From assembly GCF_016901835.1 (NCBI RefSeq), contig NZ_JACJKX010000004.1:1-64000 (forward strand): 64,000 nucleotides of DNA, read 5' to 3'. The notes under the pieces are model-generated. The model searched no databases, was not told the DNA's origin, and saw only the letters and a list, made by a program, of their open reading frames with translations. Position numbers and translations under genes: made by a program. The stretch is from Parasutterella secunda (GTDB taxonomy: Bacteria > Pseudomonadota > Gammaproteobacteria > Burkholderiales > Burkholderiaceae_F). The first letter of the stretch is position 1. Each line of letters starts with the position of its first letter. This document shows positions 1 to 8,611 of this stretch, one piece after another.

Positions 1-121
1 TAAGAAGCGTGACCAGGGATGTTATTAATAACCGCCCACTACGGATCCGTACGGTGGGTGGTGTGGAAGGACGGTAGGCAGAATAACTACCTACCTCCTA
101 TCCGATTAATTCATGTTTCTA
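1..121. other. Left-edge non-coding stretch
   Basis: No gene is supportable here. The stretch lies just past the 3' end of dpaL, which reads toward this edge. It contains a 12-base palindrome at 40-51 flanked by CCCAC (35-39) and GTGGG (54-58), and a weak GTAGG/CCTAC pair at 74-78 and 90-94. Either could be part of a dpaL transcription end, but neither has a U-tract. Confidence 0.4.
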
Positions 122-1324
122 TCAGTCTGCAGTATAAGCGCCGTCCCAAACAACTTTTCGATAGCCTTCTCGATCTGTGTCGCCTTCGGTGGAGATGCAA
201 AGAATGCTCGAATCTTGATTAAGCCCCAGTTGTTCCTTGAGTGTAGCGTACTCAGGCTTGCGCAAGACGTCAGCCACAAGACCGAAGCAGGATGCACCGC
301 TTTCGCCGGAGATAATGCGTGTGTCGCCTGCCATTGGCGCTCCCAAAATACGCATCCCGTCAGCAGCCACAAAGTCAGGCATCGAAACAAAGAAGTCAGC
401 ACAGTGCTCGAGAATTTCCCAGGCGACCGTGCAGGGAATGCCACAACAGAGGCCTGCCATAATGGAGTGCAACTCACCCTCATAGGCATGAATCTTGCCA
501 TCAGCAGCTTTAGCAGTTCTGTAGAGGCAATCGGCACCATTGGGTTCAACTATGGTGATAACAGGACGATTCTTACCATAGAAATTTGCAAAGAAAGCTG
601 CTACGGCAGCGGCCATGGAGCCGACACCGGCCTGAAGGAAAACGTGCGTCGGACGACTTGAACCCAACGCTTCAATGATTTCCATCCCCAAGGTGAGGTA
701 GCCCTGCATGATACGAGTGGGAATATCTTCATAGCCGTCCCACGAAGTATCCTGAACGAGAATACCGCCCACTTCCTGGGCTTTCCGAGCAGCCATCTGA
801 ACCGTAACATCATAGACGAAGTCGGTGATGGACGCATCAGACCCAAGCTTTTGAATGTTAGCCAGACGCTCGGGTGCCGTGCCTTTAGGCATCAGAACAA
901 TACTCTTGTGACCAAGCATCTTAGCGCTCCAAGCCACTCCCCGCCCGTGATTGCCGTCGGTGGCGGTCACAAAGGTGAGCTCTCCCAACGCCTTTTTACT
1001 TTCAGGCGTCGTGATTTTCTCAAAGGTCACCTCCTGCGCGGAAAGGCCGAGTTTTTCAGCCATTAAAGTGGCCATGCAGTACGAGCTTCCCAGAGCTTTG
1101 AAAGCATTTAAGCCGAATCGGTAACTTTCGTCTTTAACAAAAATTTCTTTGACACCGACGCTTTGGGCAAAAGCCGAAAGCTTTGTAAGAGGTGTTTTTT
1201 CATAAACAGGAAGTGTTTGGTGATAGCGGAGAACTTCCTGAGCCTTTTTCTCATCAAAGGCTTTCATCAGAGAACAGGCTTCGCTCTTAGGCTGAAAGCG
1301 GACACAATCAATCGTTTTGGACAT
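122..1324 (-). CDS. dpaL: Diaminopropionate ammonia-lyase
   Basis: A fold-type II PLP enzyme that cleaves 2,3-diaminopropionate to pyruvate and two ammonia. At 400 aa it matches the family length (E. coli YgeX/DpaL about 398 aa). The PLP lysine is expected at K76 in the motif GLNAFKALGSSY, preceded by KDESYRFG, which is characteristic of this subfamily. A glycine-rich phosphate-binding stretch (QAGVGSMAAAVAAF) follows in the middle third. The ATG at 1324 has a GAGG ribosome site five bases upstream. It is transcribed alone and divergently from the ATPase gene at 1475. Together with the PLP enzyme at 15237 and serine dehydratase at 18569 it points to amino-acid catabolism. The function is read from family motifs. 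Related ammonia-lyases are possible but less likely. Confidence 0.9.
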   Translation of the reverse strand: MSKTIDCVRFQPKSEACSLMKAFDEKKAQEVLRYHQTLPVYEKTPLTKLSAFAQSVGVKEIFVKDESYRFGLNAFKALGSSYCMATLMAEKLGLSAQEVTFEKITTPESKKALGELTFVTATDGNHGRGVAWSAKMLGHKSIVLMPKGTAPERLANIQKLGSDASITDFVYDVTVQMAARKAQEVGGILVQDTSWDGYEDIPTRIMQGYLTLGMEIIEALGSSRPTHVFLQAGVGSMAAAVAAFFANFYGKNRPVITIVEPNGADCLYRTAKAADGKIHAYEGELHSIMAGLCCGIPCTVAWEILEHCADFFVSMPDFVAADGMRILGAPMAGDTRIISGESGASCFGLVADVLRKPEYATLKEQLGLNQDSSILCISTEGDTDREGYRKVVWDGAYTAD

Positions 1325-1474
1325 GTGAACCTCAAAAAATTTATGGAAATATTTTCGTCAACGATTCTAAAGAGCAATTATGACAAAACAGATACATTCA
1401 ATCTGAAAAATCAAAAAGTTTTAAAGTTTGGATAAAATACAAAAGTTATTTCAATTTTTACCAAGTTTTGATTC

Positions 1475-2653
1475 ATGCCTATTGCCCCTCATATTGCAAG
1501 GTCACTTGCTCGCACATTAAGCGAAGAGCGCACGCTTACCAATCTGTTTTTAATCAGCGGGATGCCTTCAAGTGGAAAAACAACCTTAGTGCGAACTGTG
1601 TTTAATGATCTGTCGTACGTTGATTTGAACGATATCTACCCGAGAAATCTGGCGCACACCCAACCCAAAGATTTTTTCAGTGTTTACGGCAATCGTCTCA
1701 TTGTGGACGGAATTGAAAATGCGCCCGATCTTGTGAAGTTTTTGCCCGATGACAATCAGGCTTGTATTGTGTTGGTTGGCTACTTACCGAAAGAAACGGT
1801 AAAGAGTCTCGAAGAAAATAAAGAGCTCATGCACTACAGCCTTCCCCCTGTTTCTCAGCGCGAGTACGCAGGCAAAAGTCCTGATCCCTTCGGGAAAGTC
1901 CCTCAGGCTTTACGCATCAGTTATCCGCAACCCGGATTTTTTGATCTGATGCGAAACGGATTTCTACCACGAACCGATTTGTCGCTCTCAACAGCGGCTT
2001 TTTACGAGAATTGGTTGGCTCAATTTTTTGCCCGACATGTGCGTGGCGTTTTAAATGTTTATAAAGACACGCTCTTTTTCAATTACCTCAAAGTCTTGGC
2101 CACGAATAACATGGAGGAATTGAATCACTCGAAATTTGCCAAAGAGGCGGGCATCAGTTATGCCACCGCTATCTATTGGACGGATTTTTTAATGGACTGT
2201 GGCGTCCTTTTTGAAATCCCGTCACTCAAACTCGAACAAAGGCGCCAGGTCAAGCGTTCAAAGTTTACATTTGCCGATACGGGCCTTTTGTGTTTCCTTT
2301 TGGGTTGTGCCACCGCAGAAGAAGTCTATAACCATCCGTCTTACGGTGGCGTGTTATCGGGTTTTGCGGCAGCTGAAATCATTAAAAATTATGCAGCGCT
2401 GGGTCTCACAGCACCGATTTATTTTTATCGTGATACGGCGCATAAACACGTCGAACTTGTGATCAAGGGCTCTAAAGGGTGGGGGCCTGTAGGATTTTTA
2501 AGTCAGAAGATGCGTCCTATGAAAGAAACCATTCGCCATACAGATGTGCTCATCAAGATCGGTGGCCCCTGCGAAGATATTGTGTTTATTTCGGACGGGA
2601 CGCTCGCCGTTGAGACAACTTCTTACCCGGTTGTCGCGGCCACGGCGATCTAA
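1475..2653 (+). CDS. AAA-type ATP-binding protein (AAA_14/DUF4143-like)
   Basis: A 392-aa protein with a Walker A motif at residues 29-37 (GMPSSGKTT) and a Walker B-like stretch (RLIVDGIENA) near residues 85-94, followed by a long C-terminal region. This layout, a small P-loop domain and then a DUF4143-type region with a winged-helix-like part (KFAKEAGISYATAIYWT) and a nuclease-like end, is common in bacterial ATPases of unknown role, often present in several copies per genome and sometimes horizontally spread. No partner gene is adjacent; a lipoprotein gene follows 39 bases later. Substrate and role are unknown. Confidence 0.75.
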   Translation: MPIAPHIARSLARTLSEERTLTNLFLISGMPSSGKTTLVRTVFNDLSYVDLNDIYPRNLAHTQPKDFFSVYGNRLIVDGIENAPDLVKFLPDDNQACIVLVGYLPKETVKSLEENKELMHYSLPPVSQREYAGKSPDPFGKVPQALRISYPQPGFFDLMRNGFLPRTDLSLSTAAFYENWLAQFFARHVRGVLNVYKDTLFFNYLKVLATNNMEELNHSKFAKEAGISYATAIYWTDFLMDCGVLFEIPSLKLEQRRQVKRSKFTFADTGLLCFLLGCATAEEVYNHPSYGGVLSGFAAAEIIKNYAALGLTAPIYFYRDTAHKHVELVIKGSKGWGPVGFLSQKMRPMKETIRHTDVLIKIGGPCEDIVFISDGTLAVETTSYPVVAATAI

Positions 2654-2692
2654 AGCCTGTACAATGTTGACGTTTTCTCAAAGGATTGCATC

Positions 2693-3097
2693 ATGCGTTC
2701 ATCATTAATTTTTACACTGGCTCTGCCCGCCCTGATTCTTGCCGGTTGCGCCACATCGGATCAGTACGTTTCTCAAAAGAGTATGAAGCAGCTAGATGCT
2801 TCCACCTATGAAATGGAACTGCAGCAGCCCTGGGTTGAGCAGGAAATCATCGTTCGGGAAAATGCTAGAAAAGAGGCTACGGACTTTTGCTTGCAAACCA
2901 ATCGCGGGATGCAACCGCTCTCAGCCATTTCCCGCTCGCATCACCAGACCGGCAACGGCGCTTATGTGAAGTTTACGTTCCGCTGTGTGGGCTATGTGGA
3001 CGGACCCAAGGAAGAATACCATCGCCTCGGTTTCTACACGGATGAAGAATCGAAAAAAGAAGCGATTGAACGCAATCGCCAAGAATTCGGTTATTAA
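2693..3097 (+). CDS. Small lipoprotein of unknown function
   Basis: A 134-aa protein with a short hydrophobic signal ending in the lipobox LAGC, so the mature lipoprotein would begin at Cys19. The mature part is hydrophilic and has two further cysteines (in DFCLQ and FRCVG) that could form a disulfide. I recognise no family domain. A ribosome site AAGGA precedes the ATG at 2693. It may be cotranscribed with the ATPase gene 39 bases upstream and ends at a hairpin terminator. Confidence 0.75.
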   Translation: MRSSLIFTLALPALILAGCATSDQYVSQKSMKQLDASTYEMELQQPWVEQEIIVRENARKEATDFCLQTNRGMQPLSAISRSHHQTGNGAYVKFTFRCVGYVDGPKEEYHRLGFYTDEESKKEAIERNRQEFGY

Positions 3098-3116
3098 TCC
3101 CTTCGAATTGTCTAAT

Positions 3117-3149
3117 AAAAAGCCCGGTCTCGTTTGATTCCGGGCTTTT
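3117..3149. terminator. Bidirectional rho-independent terminator
   Basis: A 7-bp GC-rich stem, AGCCCGG (3121-3127) with CCGGGCT (3140-3146), is flanked by A4 on the left and T-rich sequence on the right. It sits between convergent genes and can stop both the lipoprotein gene and the DUF2569-like gene. Confidence 0.8.
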
Positions 3150-3165
3150 GAATTAGATGGTGTAG

Positions 3166-3774
3166 TTATTTCGTTTTCTTGGATTTCGCTTCTTTAGCCT
3201 TTTGAGCTTTCTTGGAGCCTGCGATCTCAACAGCCAGGTTCACATACGTATCCACGGCTTTGGTGCCGTAAGTACAGGCAACGCGCTTAGAAAAGAGAAA
3301 ATACAGTGTCCAGATCGCGGCATAGAGACAAGCTCGCACCACGGTTTGGTTACTCACTGATGCATCAAAGAAGAAGTAGAGCAAAATAAGCGAAATCGGC
3401 CCCACTACCCACAAAATCACAATCGTTTGTTTGACAACGGAGGCATCACGTTTTCTTGCGATGATGTAGAGGCAATAAACAAAGAGACCGATAATCACGA
3501 TCGAAGGAGAGATTACGGCCCAATTCGTGACACCGGACTCGCTCATGAGGCTTAAGGTATTCATTGCATCGATCGCTGTCGTGATGATGGAGAGCACAAC
3601 GGTGGCCACAAAAATCAACAGCCACCCGTTTACCCCATGAGGGAAATGCGGAATAGGTCGTGCAGCGGGTTTTGTTTTGGCCCAGACATAGATGAAATAC
3701 GTGGGGCAGGCCGTGAGAATTGCCAAAATGGCAATGGCGACCATGACTTCAAAAGAAAAGAATTGACTGATCAT
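3166..3774 (-). CDS. Multi-pass membrane protein, DUF2569-like
   Basis: A 202-aa protein with about five hydrophobic segments: near residues 8-30, 48-68, 85-108, 118-136 and 146-163. A Lys/Ala-rich cytoplasmic tail follows, ending in a run of lysines. The segment HGVNGWLLIFVATVVLS resembles the opening of DUF2569 (YdgK-type) inner-membrane proteins. That match is by eye only. It starts six bases after the stop of the MerR-type regulator and lacks a clear ribosome site, so it is probably translationally coupled to it. Its role is unknown. The pairing suggests, without proving, that the regulator controls it. Confidence 0.65.
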   Translation of the reverse strand: MISQFFSFEVMVAIAILAILTACPTYFIYVWAKTKPAARPIPHFPHGVNGWLLIFVATVVLSIITTAIDAMNTLSLMSESGVTNWAVISPSIVIIGLFVYCLYIIARKRDASVVKQTIVILWVVGPISLILLYFFFDASVSNQTVVRACLYAAIWTLYFLFSKRVACTYGTKAVDTYVNLAVEIAGSKKAQKAKEAKSKKTK

Positions 3775-3780
3775 AATGCA

Positions 3781-4254
3781 TTAAGCCGATACGGTTTTTG
3801 GGGTTTCGATTTTTTTCAAAGAACGTTTCATCTTGAGATTTTCACAATTGTGGCAGCACGCTTCATTGTTTAACCCTTCGATGATGCCGCAGGGTTCACC
3901 GTTGGCGTGATTGCCGTGGCAGCAAAGCGACAAAAGCCCCAGGTGTTGGCGCAATTCTTTTAAGGCGTTGATCTGCTCATCAATTTTTTTCATGTGGCGC
4001 GTAATGATTTCCTGCACCTTACAGGCTTCTTCATTCTGACGGGCCCCGACGTCACTTAAAAGACGGATATCTTCCAGACTCATGTCAAGACTTCTGCAGT
4101 GACGGATAAATTGCAGACGCTTTAAATGCCCTTCGGTGTAAGAGCGATAATTGTTCATAGAGCGCGCGGCTTTGGGAATCAGTCCCTCGTTTTCATAAAA
4201 ACGAATCGTTTCAACGGCAACGCCCGATAATTTTGATAATTCTCCGATACGCAT
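3781..4254 (-). CDS. MerR-family metal-responsive regulator, CadR/PbrR-like
   Basis: A 157-aa MerR protein. The N-terminal winged helix (MRIGELSKLSGVAVETIRFY) is canonical and is followed by a dimerisation helix. Cysteines at positions 78, 111/112 and 122 correspond well to the Cd/Pb-binding cysteines of CadR/PbrR (77, 112 and 119 in CadR). The loop CCHGNHANGEPCG is His/Cys-rich, and three extra cysteines (133, 134, 137) lie in the tail. Such proteins bind as dimers and activate long-spacer promoters of metal efflux genes. No efflux pump lies nearby. The only gene in the operon is a DUF2569-like membrane protein. Zn-responsive ZntR is an alternative. Confidence 0.85.
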   Translation of the reverse strand: MRIGELSKLSGVAVETIRFYENEGLIPKAARSMNNYRSYTEGHLKRLQFIRHCRSLDMSLEDIRLLSDVGARQNEEACKVQEIITRHMKKIDEQINALKELRQHLGLLSLCCHGNHANGEPCGIIEGLNNEACCHNCENLKMKRSLKKIETPKTVSA

Positions 4255-4308
4255 GGTGGGGAATTCCTCGTTTATGACGAAGCGTACTTTAGCACAAACC
4301 TTGTATTG

Positions 4309-4336
4309 AATATAGGGATTGTAGTTTTTAATTCAA
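4309..4336 (-). promoter_or_regulatory. Putative promoter of the merR-like operon
   Basis: Read on the minus strand: TTGAAT (4331-4336), a 16-bp spacer and TATATT (4309-4314). It lies about 55 bases before the start codon at 4254. The spacer is ordinary, not the 19-20 bp expected of a MerR-activated promoter. Confidence 0.45.
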
Positions 4337-4396
4337 AATGATATTAAATCAATTGTATGAAATATTGAAATAGGATTAATTTTGAGGATAAAGATG

Positions 4397-4430
4397 AAAA
4401 AATGGCGAAGAAATTTTCTTTCTTCGCCAT
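4397..4430 (-). terminator. Rho-independent terminator of the small acidic protein gene
   Basis: A perfect 12-bp inverted repeat (4402-4413 with 4419-4430) with a 5-base loop is followed on the minus strand by a run of T. It sits 23 bases past the stop of the 62-codon gene, which supports that gene as a real transcription unit. Confidence 0.85.
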
Positions 4431-4452
4431 CGGTAGAGAAATAGCTCAGCGG

Positions 4453-4641
4453 TTAGGATTCGTTATCCTCAATGCGGCGAACCGTTTCAGAGATCACGGC
4501 TTCATCCACATTCTGAAGCTCGAGCGCCGTCAGTGACTCCCCGTCATTTAAGGTTGCCAGAGCCCGATCTTTAAAATCTTCGGGCGTCTCGTTTTCTGGA
4601 CCGCTCTTTTTGAGCAATCGGATGATGTCATCACTAGTCAT
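4453..4641 (-). CDS. Small acidic hypothetical protein
   Basis: A 62-aa, strongly acidic, soluble protein with predicted helices and no signal or membrane segment. I recognise no family. It is likely real because AAAGGA precedes the ATG at a proper distance and a strong terminator follows. Its function is unknown. Confidence 0.65.
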   Translation of the reverse strand: MTSDDIIRLLKKSGPENETPEDFKDRALATLNDGESLTALELQNVDEAVISETVRRIEDNES

Positions 4642-4653
4642 AATTGTCCTTTC

Positions 4654-5031
4654 TTAAACGGCCTCTTTGACCGTGTTGTAAATCGATTGAGTGGGCAAAG
4701 ACTCTTTCTGAGGCTCTTTACTCTGATTAAAGAGTTTTCTTAATATTGGGTAAAAAGTAAAGAAATAGGAATGATTAAGTTGGAATTCCATAATGAACAG
4801 AAGACAGCAGAATTGCCTATTTTTTAAAAAACAACATTTTTTTAAAAAACAACATTTTAAATTTTTATCTCTTTGAATTTGATTTATCCAGAAAATGGTT
4901 ATAGTCGATAGAGATCGATGATCCTTATTGTGTCGCTCGTAATGAGGTGGTACCTCTTTGTTAACGAAACCAAACCTTTCTCCCCAGCTAAAAGGAATTT
5001 CAGGTTCAAAAAAGCTGTCTACGTTTGACAA
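4654..5031 (-). CDS. Doubtful ORF in an AT-rich gap
   Basis: An open frame of 125 codons fills much of the stretch between the small acidic protein and the symporter. Its middle part (KCCFLKKCCFLK) comes from a short tandem DNA repeat, composition is unlike neighbouring proteins, and no ribosome site is evident. The first 40 residues look more protein-like. I see nothing else in this 440-base gap, and coding status is doubtful. Confidence 0.2.
   Translation of the reverse strand: MSNVDSFFEPEIPFSWGERFGFVNKEVPPHYERHNKDHRSLSTITIFWINQIQRDKNLKCCFLKKCCFLKNRQFCCLLFIMEFQLNHSYFFTFYPILRKLFNQSKEPQKESLPTQSIYNTVKEAV
4819..4853. repeat. Two-copy AT-rich tandem repeat
   Basis: The unit A-T6/7-A6-CAAC occurs twice back to back (4819-4835 and 4836-4853), differing by one T. 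It could arise by slippage. Confidence 0.8.
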
Positions 5032-5080
5032 GCTGAAAATTAAAAATAGCTTTTACAAAGGATTAGACTTAGTACGAGGC

Positions 5081-5116
5081 TAAAAGAAAAGCGGCAAGGC
5101 TTTTACACCCTGCCGC
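5081..5116 (-). terminator. Terminator of the symporter gene
   Basis: On the minus strand a GCGGCAGGG / CCTTGCCGC stem with a short loop (5091-5116) is followed by TTTTCTTTT. It lies 28 bases past the symporter stop. Confidence 0.8.
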
Positions 5117-5143
5117 ATCATTGAGTCAGAACTCAGGCTTTAA

Positions 5144-6385
5144 TTATTTGCCTTCGTCTTCATTGAAGGGTTCTGAACCCAATTCACCTTCCATACGGGA
5201 GACCATCAAAGCGGTGGTGGAGTCACCGACGACGTTGATAGACGTACGGATCATGTCGAGTACACGGTCAACGCCTGCGATCAAAGCGATCACTTCAAGC
5301 GGAATACCGATTTGCGTGAAGACCAGCGTCGACATAATCAAGCCGGCGCCCGGGACACCTGCCGTACCGACAGCAGCCAACACACCGGTGATAACGACGA
5401 TAACTTGGTCGCCCATCGTGAGCGGGAGGTCATAGATCTGAGCGGCAAAGACTGCACACACACCCATGTAAACGGCCGTACCGTTCATGTTGATCGTGTT
5501 GCCTAACGGAACCGCAAAGGAAGCGATGGAGTTCGTAGCACCCAAGCGACGTGAAGCGACGAGGTTAGCAGCCATAGCGGCGGCAGACGAGCACGTCGTG
5601 AAAGCGATCAACCACGGTTCAAAGATGCCCTTGAAGTAATCAGCCACCGGGATACGGATGATGAACATCACGATCGGGATGTAGATCAAGATGACCAACA
5701 AGGCGGTAGCGATGAAGGAGGCAAGAATCAATTTGCCCAACGGGAGCAAAACAGCCAAACCGTGTTGAGAAACGACGACAGCCATCAAAGCGAACACACC
5801 GATCGGAGCGTAGCGCATCACGACTTGCGTCATGTGAATCATCAAGTTGCCGACGATATCAAAGAAATGATAAACCGGACGACCCTTTTCACCCAGGAAG
5901 TTCAGGCAGAAGCCGAACATAATGGCGAAGAAGATGATCTGAAGGATGGAGCCCTTAGCGAAGGCTTCCATCGGGTTGATAGGAACGATGTCAAGTAAGG
6001 TTTGAACAAAGCTCGGAGCCTTCACTTGAGCAGCCTTTAAGCCTTCCGTTGAAAGCGTCAGACCGATACCCGGGTCGATGATATTGGCGATCAACAAACC
6101 GAAAATCACGGCGATAGCGGAGGTCAGCATGAAGATGACCAACGTCTTAATGGCCACACGACCCAATTTGCTGACGTCGGAAATACCGGCGGCACCGGCA
6201 ACCAAGGTGGCGAACACCAAGGGAACGACGACCATGCGGATCAAGCGGATGAACAAGTCACCGAAGGGTTTCACGTAGGTAGTGGCGAACTGGGAGTCCA
6301 AGAACATACCGACGATCACACCTAGGACAAGACCAATGAGCATTTGCATTGCCAAACCCATTGAAGCGGATTTAGATTTTGCCAT
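5144..6385 (-). CDS. Dicarboxylate/amino acid:cation symporter (DAACS; GltP/DctA type)
   Basis: A secondary transporter for C4-dicarboxylates or glutamate/aspartate driven by H+ or Na+, in the inner membrane. The 413-aa length from the ATG at 6385 is typical. That start has AGGAG upstream; the frame stays open to 6502, but the upstream part looks non-coding. Family signatures: the serine-rich hairpin TCSSAAAMA, NMNGTA (usually NMDGTA) in the seventh helix, the second hairpin AAVGTAGVPGAG, and the substrate-binding helix DRVLDMIRTSINVVGD. The Arg in DMIRTS fits acidic amino-acid carriers, but I cannot fix the substrate. Single gene with its own terminator. Confidence 0.9.
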   Translation of the reverse strand: MAKSKSASMGLAMQMLIGLVLGVIVGMFLDSQFATTYVKPFGDLFIRLIRMVVVPLVFATLVAGAAGISDVSKLGRVAIKTLVIFMLTSAIAVIFGLLIANIIDPGIGLTLSTEGLKAAQVKAPSFVQTLLDIVPINPMEAFAKGSILQIIFFAIMFGFCLNFLGEKGRPVYHFFDIVGNLMIHMTQVVMRYAPIGVFALMAVVVSQHGLAVLLPLGKLILASFIATALLVILIYIPIVMFIIRIPVADYFKGIFEPWLIAFTTCSSAAAMAANLVASRRLGATNSIASFAVPLGNTINMNGTAVYMGVCAVFAAQIYDLPLTMGDQVIVVITGVLAAVGTAGVPGAGLIMSTLVFTQIGIPLEVIALIAGVDRVLDMIRTSINVVGDSTTALMVSRMEGELGSEPFNEDEGK

Positions 6386-6620
6386 TGCATTCTCCTTTCC
6401 AAATTTATATTTATTATCGCGAGCGGTCGTCTTTGAGCGCCGTAACAACGCAGAAATACAACTCTGCACACGGTAGTACCGAGCCGAAACGAATGGTTTC
6501 AATCTCTTGGTTTCAATGTAGTATCAATTTGTAAAATCGAAAAGTAGGTAGAAACCCTAATACAAATGGCGATTTAGCAATAATGTGTTTGTAAAGAAGC
6601 ACTGAAATGTTTGATTTATC

Positions 6621-7538
6621 CTAATAATTCAGGGCGTTATAACACTTTCCCCAACCTTTTGGGGTTTGTATAAGCAAAAACGGCAACTTTTGCGTTTGGA
6701 CAAATGTTTGCGAAATAACAACTCGTTCGAAAGTATTTAGGGTTTCCGTGTAAGGAAAAGTCTTGGTTTCAATAACAGACCAATAGAAATTCCAAAGGCG
6801 CGCTCTTTTGTAAAAATCTGTCTCAGAAGTAATCTTTGAGAGAATCATATAGGCAAGGGCTGAATGAAAATTCAGTGATGAATAAACAGAAGGAACCCCT
6901 ACTGATAAAGAACGGTTTTCGCTGCCGATAAGGAATGCTTGCTCAGAAGCACTACAGCGGAAAAAGTGTGTGTGATAGATGCTTTTCAGTTCTGAGAGCA
7001 GCCAATGATCAAAATCAGTCTTTGAGCTTAGAAAATAGTTCGGGAAATCCCCTGCCGTTAACCCGAGTTTTTGATCTTTGCCGATCCCCTCCCCTTTATC
7101 GGTAAAACAATCTGTGAAAAGTTCGGTCGTGCTCGGGAGCTCACAAAAAAGTGAAATAAGAAGGGATTCATTATCCTGAGGTTTTAAAAACCGTTCGGTA
7201 AAGCGCTTGAGGTTGTCGGATAATTCAATACAACCGTTGCCCCAAGGCTGGGCACCTATTGAAGATAAACGCACCCAGGCAAAAGGGATACCCTTTTCCG
7301 ACTTAAAGTAAAAACCCGTGACACGTGGAGGTTTCGGTGCCTGAGGTTTAATTTCGGGTTCTGATTTTAAAGTTGTCCTTGTGGCGACTCTTTCAATGCG
7401 ACGTTGAGGGTGTGTATGTTCAATCTTTTTTTCATCGGTCTTTTTTGCCGCGCCCTTTAACATACGCGCAATAAGCCAGAGAACGAGCACAATGGCTGCT
7501 ACCGATAAAAGTAAGAAATAGTCAAAATCTTGTGTCAT
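6621..7538 (-). CDS. Membrane-anchored hypothetical protein
   Basis: A 305-aa protein with one N-terminal transmembrane helix (about residues 8-25), a basic/Pro-rich linker (to about residue 75), then a roughly 230-residue globular part rich in aromatic residues. I recognise no domain. The short cytoplasmic N-terminus suggests a signal anchor. Single gene, divergent from the aldo-keto reductase. No terminator was seen. Confidence 0.6.
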   Translation of the reverse strand: MTQDFDYFLLLSVAAIVLVLWLIARMLKGAAKKTDEKKIEHTHPQRRIERVATRTTLKSEPEIKPQAPKPPRVTGFYFKSEKGIPFAWVRLSSIGAQPWGNGCIELSDNLKRFTERFLKPQDNESLLISLFCELPSTTELFTDCFTDKGEGIGKDQKLGLTAGDFPNYFLSSKTDFDHWLLSELKSIYHTHFFRCSASEQAFLIGSENRSLSVGVPSVYSSLNFHSALAYMILSKITSETDFYKRARLWNFYWSVIETKTFPYTETLNTFERVVISQTFVQTQKLPFLLIQTPKGWGKCYNALNY

Positions 7539-7573
7539 AACGCCTCAACATTTAGGCATCTAATTCTAATGTA

Positions 7574-7601
7574 TTGACTAAATACAAAGAATGCTTATTT
7601 T
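7574..7601 (+). promoter_or_regulatory. Possible promoter for the aldo-keto reductase
   Basis: TTGACT (7574-7579), a 16-bp spacer and TATTTT (7596-7601). It would give a leader of about 85 bases. Confidence 0.3.
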
Positions 7602-7694
7602 CCCCTGTTAACGCTGCTTAAGTTTAGCTTTGGGCAAAAAGTGAAACGGTCTTCCTCACTAAAATGAAAACGTTGAGAGTCTCGGGAGGTTGGG

Positions 7695-8546
7695 ATGAAA
7701 GTCAAGTTGGGAAAAATTAAACTCAATAATGGTGTGAAGATTCCGTCTCTTGGAATCGGCACATGGCAAATCCCCAGCGGAGAGGATTTGGTCAAATCCT
7801 TGCAAAACGCTATTGCCTTGGGTTATCGCTATATCGATACGGCTGCTATTTACGAAAATGAAGAGTCAGTGGCTGAAGCCATTCGCAGAAGTGAAGTCAA
7901 GCGCTCCGAACTTTTTATTTCCTCCAAGTGCTGGGCGGCTAACCGCACGTACGACTCTGTTATGCGAGCCTTTGAAGAGTCGCTCAGAAACTTAAAGCTT
8001 GACTATCTTGACTGCTATCTGATTCATTGGCCTTACACCAAAGGTGAACCCTTGGCTTGGCAAAGTGTCAATATCGGTACTTGGCGCGCTTTTGAAAAGC
8101 TCTATGAGGAAGGTTTGGTTAAAGCCATCGGGTTATCGAACTTTCAGATGCACCATCTGGTCAGTTTTTTGGCTCGTGCCAATGTGGTGCCCGCTGTCAA
8201 TCAACTTGAATTTCACCCCGGATACACCCAACGCTCGGCCGTCGCTTTTTGTAAGAAAAACGGCATTATGGTTGAGGCTTGGTCACCTCTTGGACACGGA
8301 TCGCTGCTTTCAGAACCGCGTATTCAGGAGATTGCTTCTCACTATGAACGCCCTGTGGCACAGGTTATTCTTCGCTGGTGCCGTCATCATGACGTCATCC
8401 CCGTCACCCGAGCTCTTTTACCCGAGCATCAGAAAGAAAATCTCGAAAGTTTTGATTTCGAATTGACTGAGGATGATATCGCTCAACTCGATGCCCTGCC
8501 CGTTATGGGATTCTCAGGACTTGAGCCCGATCACGTCAGTTTTTGA
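7695..8546 (+). CDS. Aldo/keto reductase
   Basis: A 283-aa NADPH-dependent oxidoreductase of the DkgA/morphine-dehydrogenase-like branch, reducing aldehydes and ketones such as 2,5-diketo-gluconate or methylglyoxal. The catalytic tetrad is visible: D48 and Y53 (YIDTAAIYENE), K78 (SSKCW) and H111 (LIHWP). GLSNF and VNQLEFHP are standard barrel motifs. The ATG at 7695 follows GGGAGG. The substrate is not predictable from sequence. Transcribed alone and ends at a shared terminator. Confidence 0.9.
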   Translation: MKVKLGKIKLNNGVKIPSLGIGTWQIPSGEDLVKSLQNAIALGYRYIDTAAIYENEESVAEAIRRSEVKRSELFISSKCWAANRTYDSVMRAFEESLRNLKLDYLDCYLIHWPYTKGEPLAWQSVNIGTWRAFEKLYEEGLVKAIGLSNFQMHHLVSFLARANVVPAVNQLEFHPGYTQRSAVAFCKKNGIMVEAWSPLGHGSLLSEPRIQEIASHYERPVAQVILRWCRHHDVIPVTRALLPEHQKENLESFDFELTEDDIAQLDALPVMGFSGLEPDHVSF

Positions 8547-8565
8547 TTTGAGTACATTTCTCAAC

Positions 8566-8592
8566 AAAAATCCGGCCTTGCGCCGGATTTTT
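8566..8592. terminator. Bidirectional terminator between AKR and metQ
   Basis: Stem AATCCGGC (8569-8576) with GCCGGATT (8582-8589), flanked by A and T runs, between convergent genes. Confidence 0.85.
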
Positions 8593-8611
8593 GCTATTCC
8601 TGGAGATTTAA

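Noticed and set aside
113-661. Plus-strand frame opposite dpaL
   Set aside because: Antisense shadow of a clear enzyme gene.
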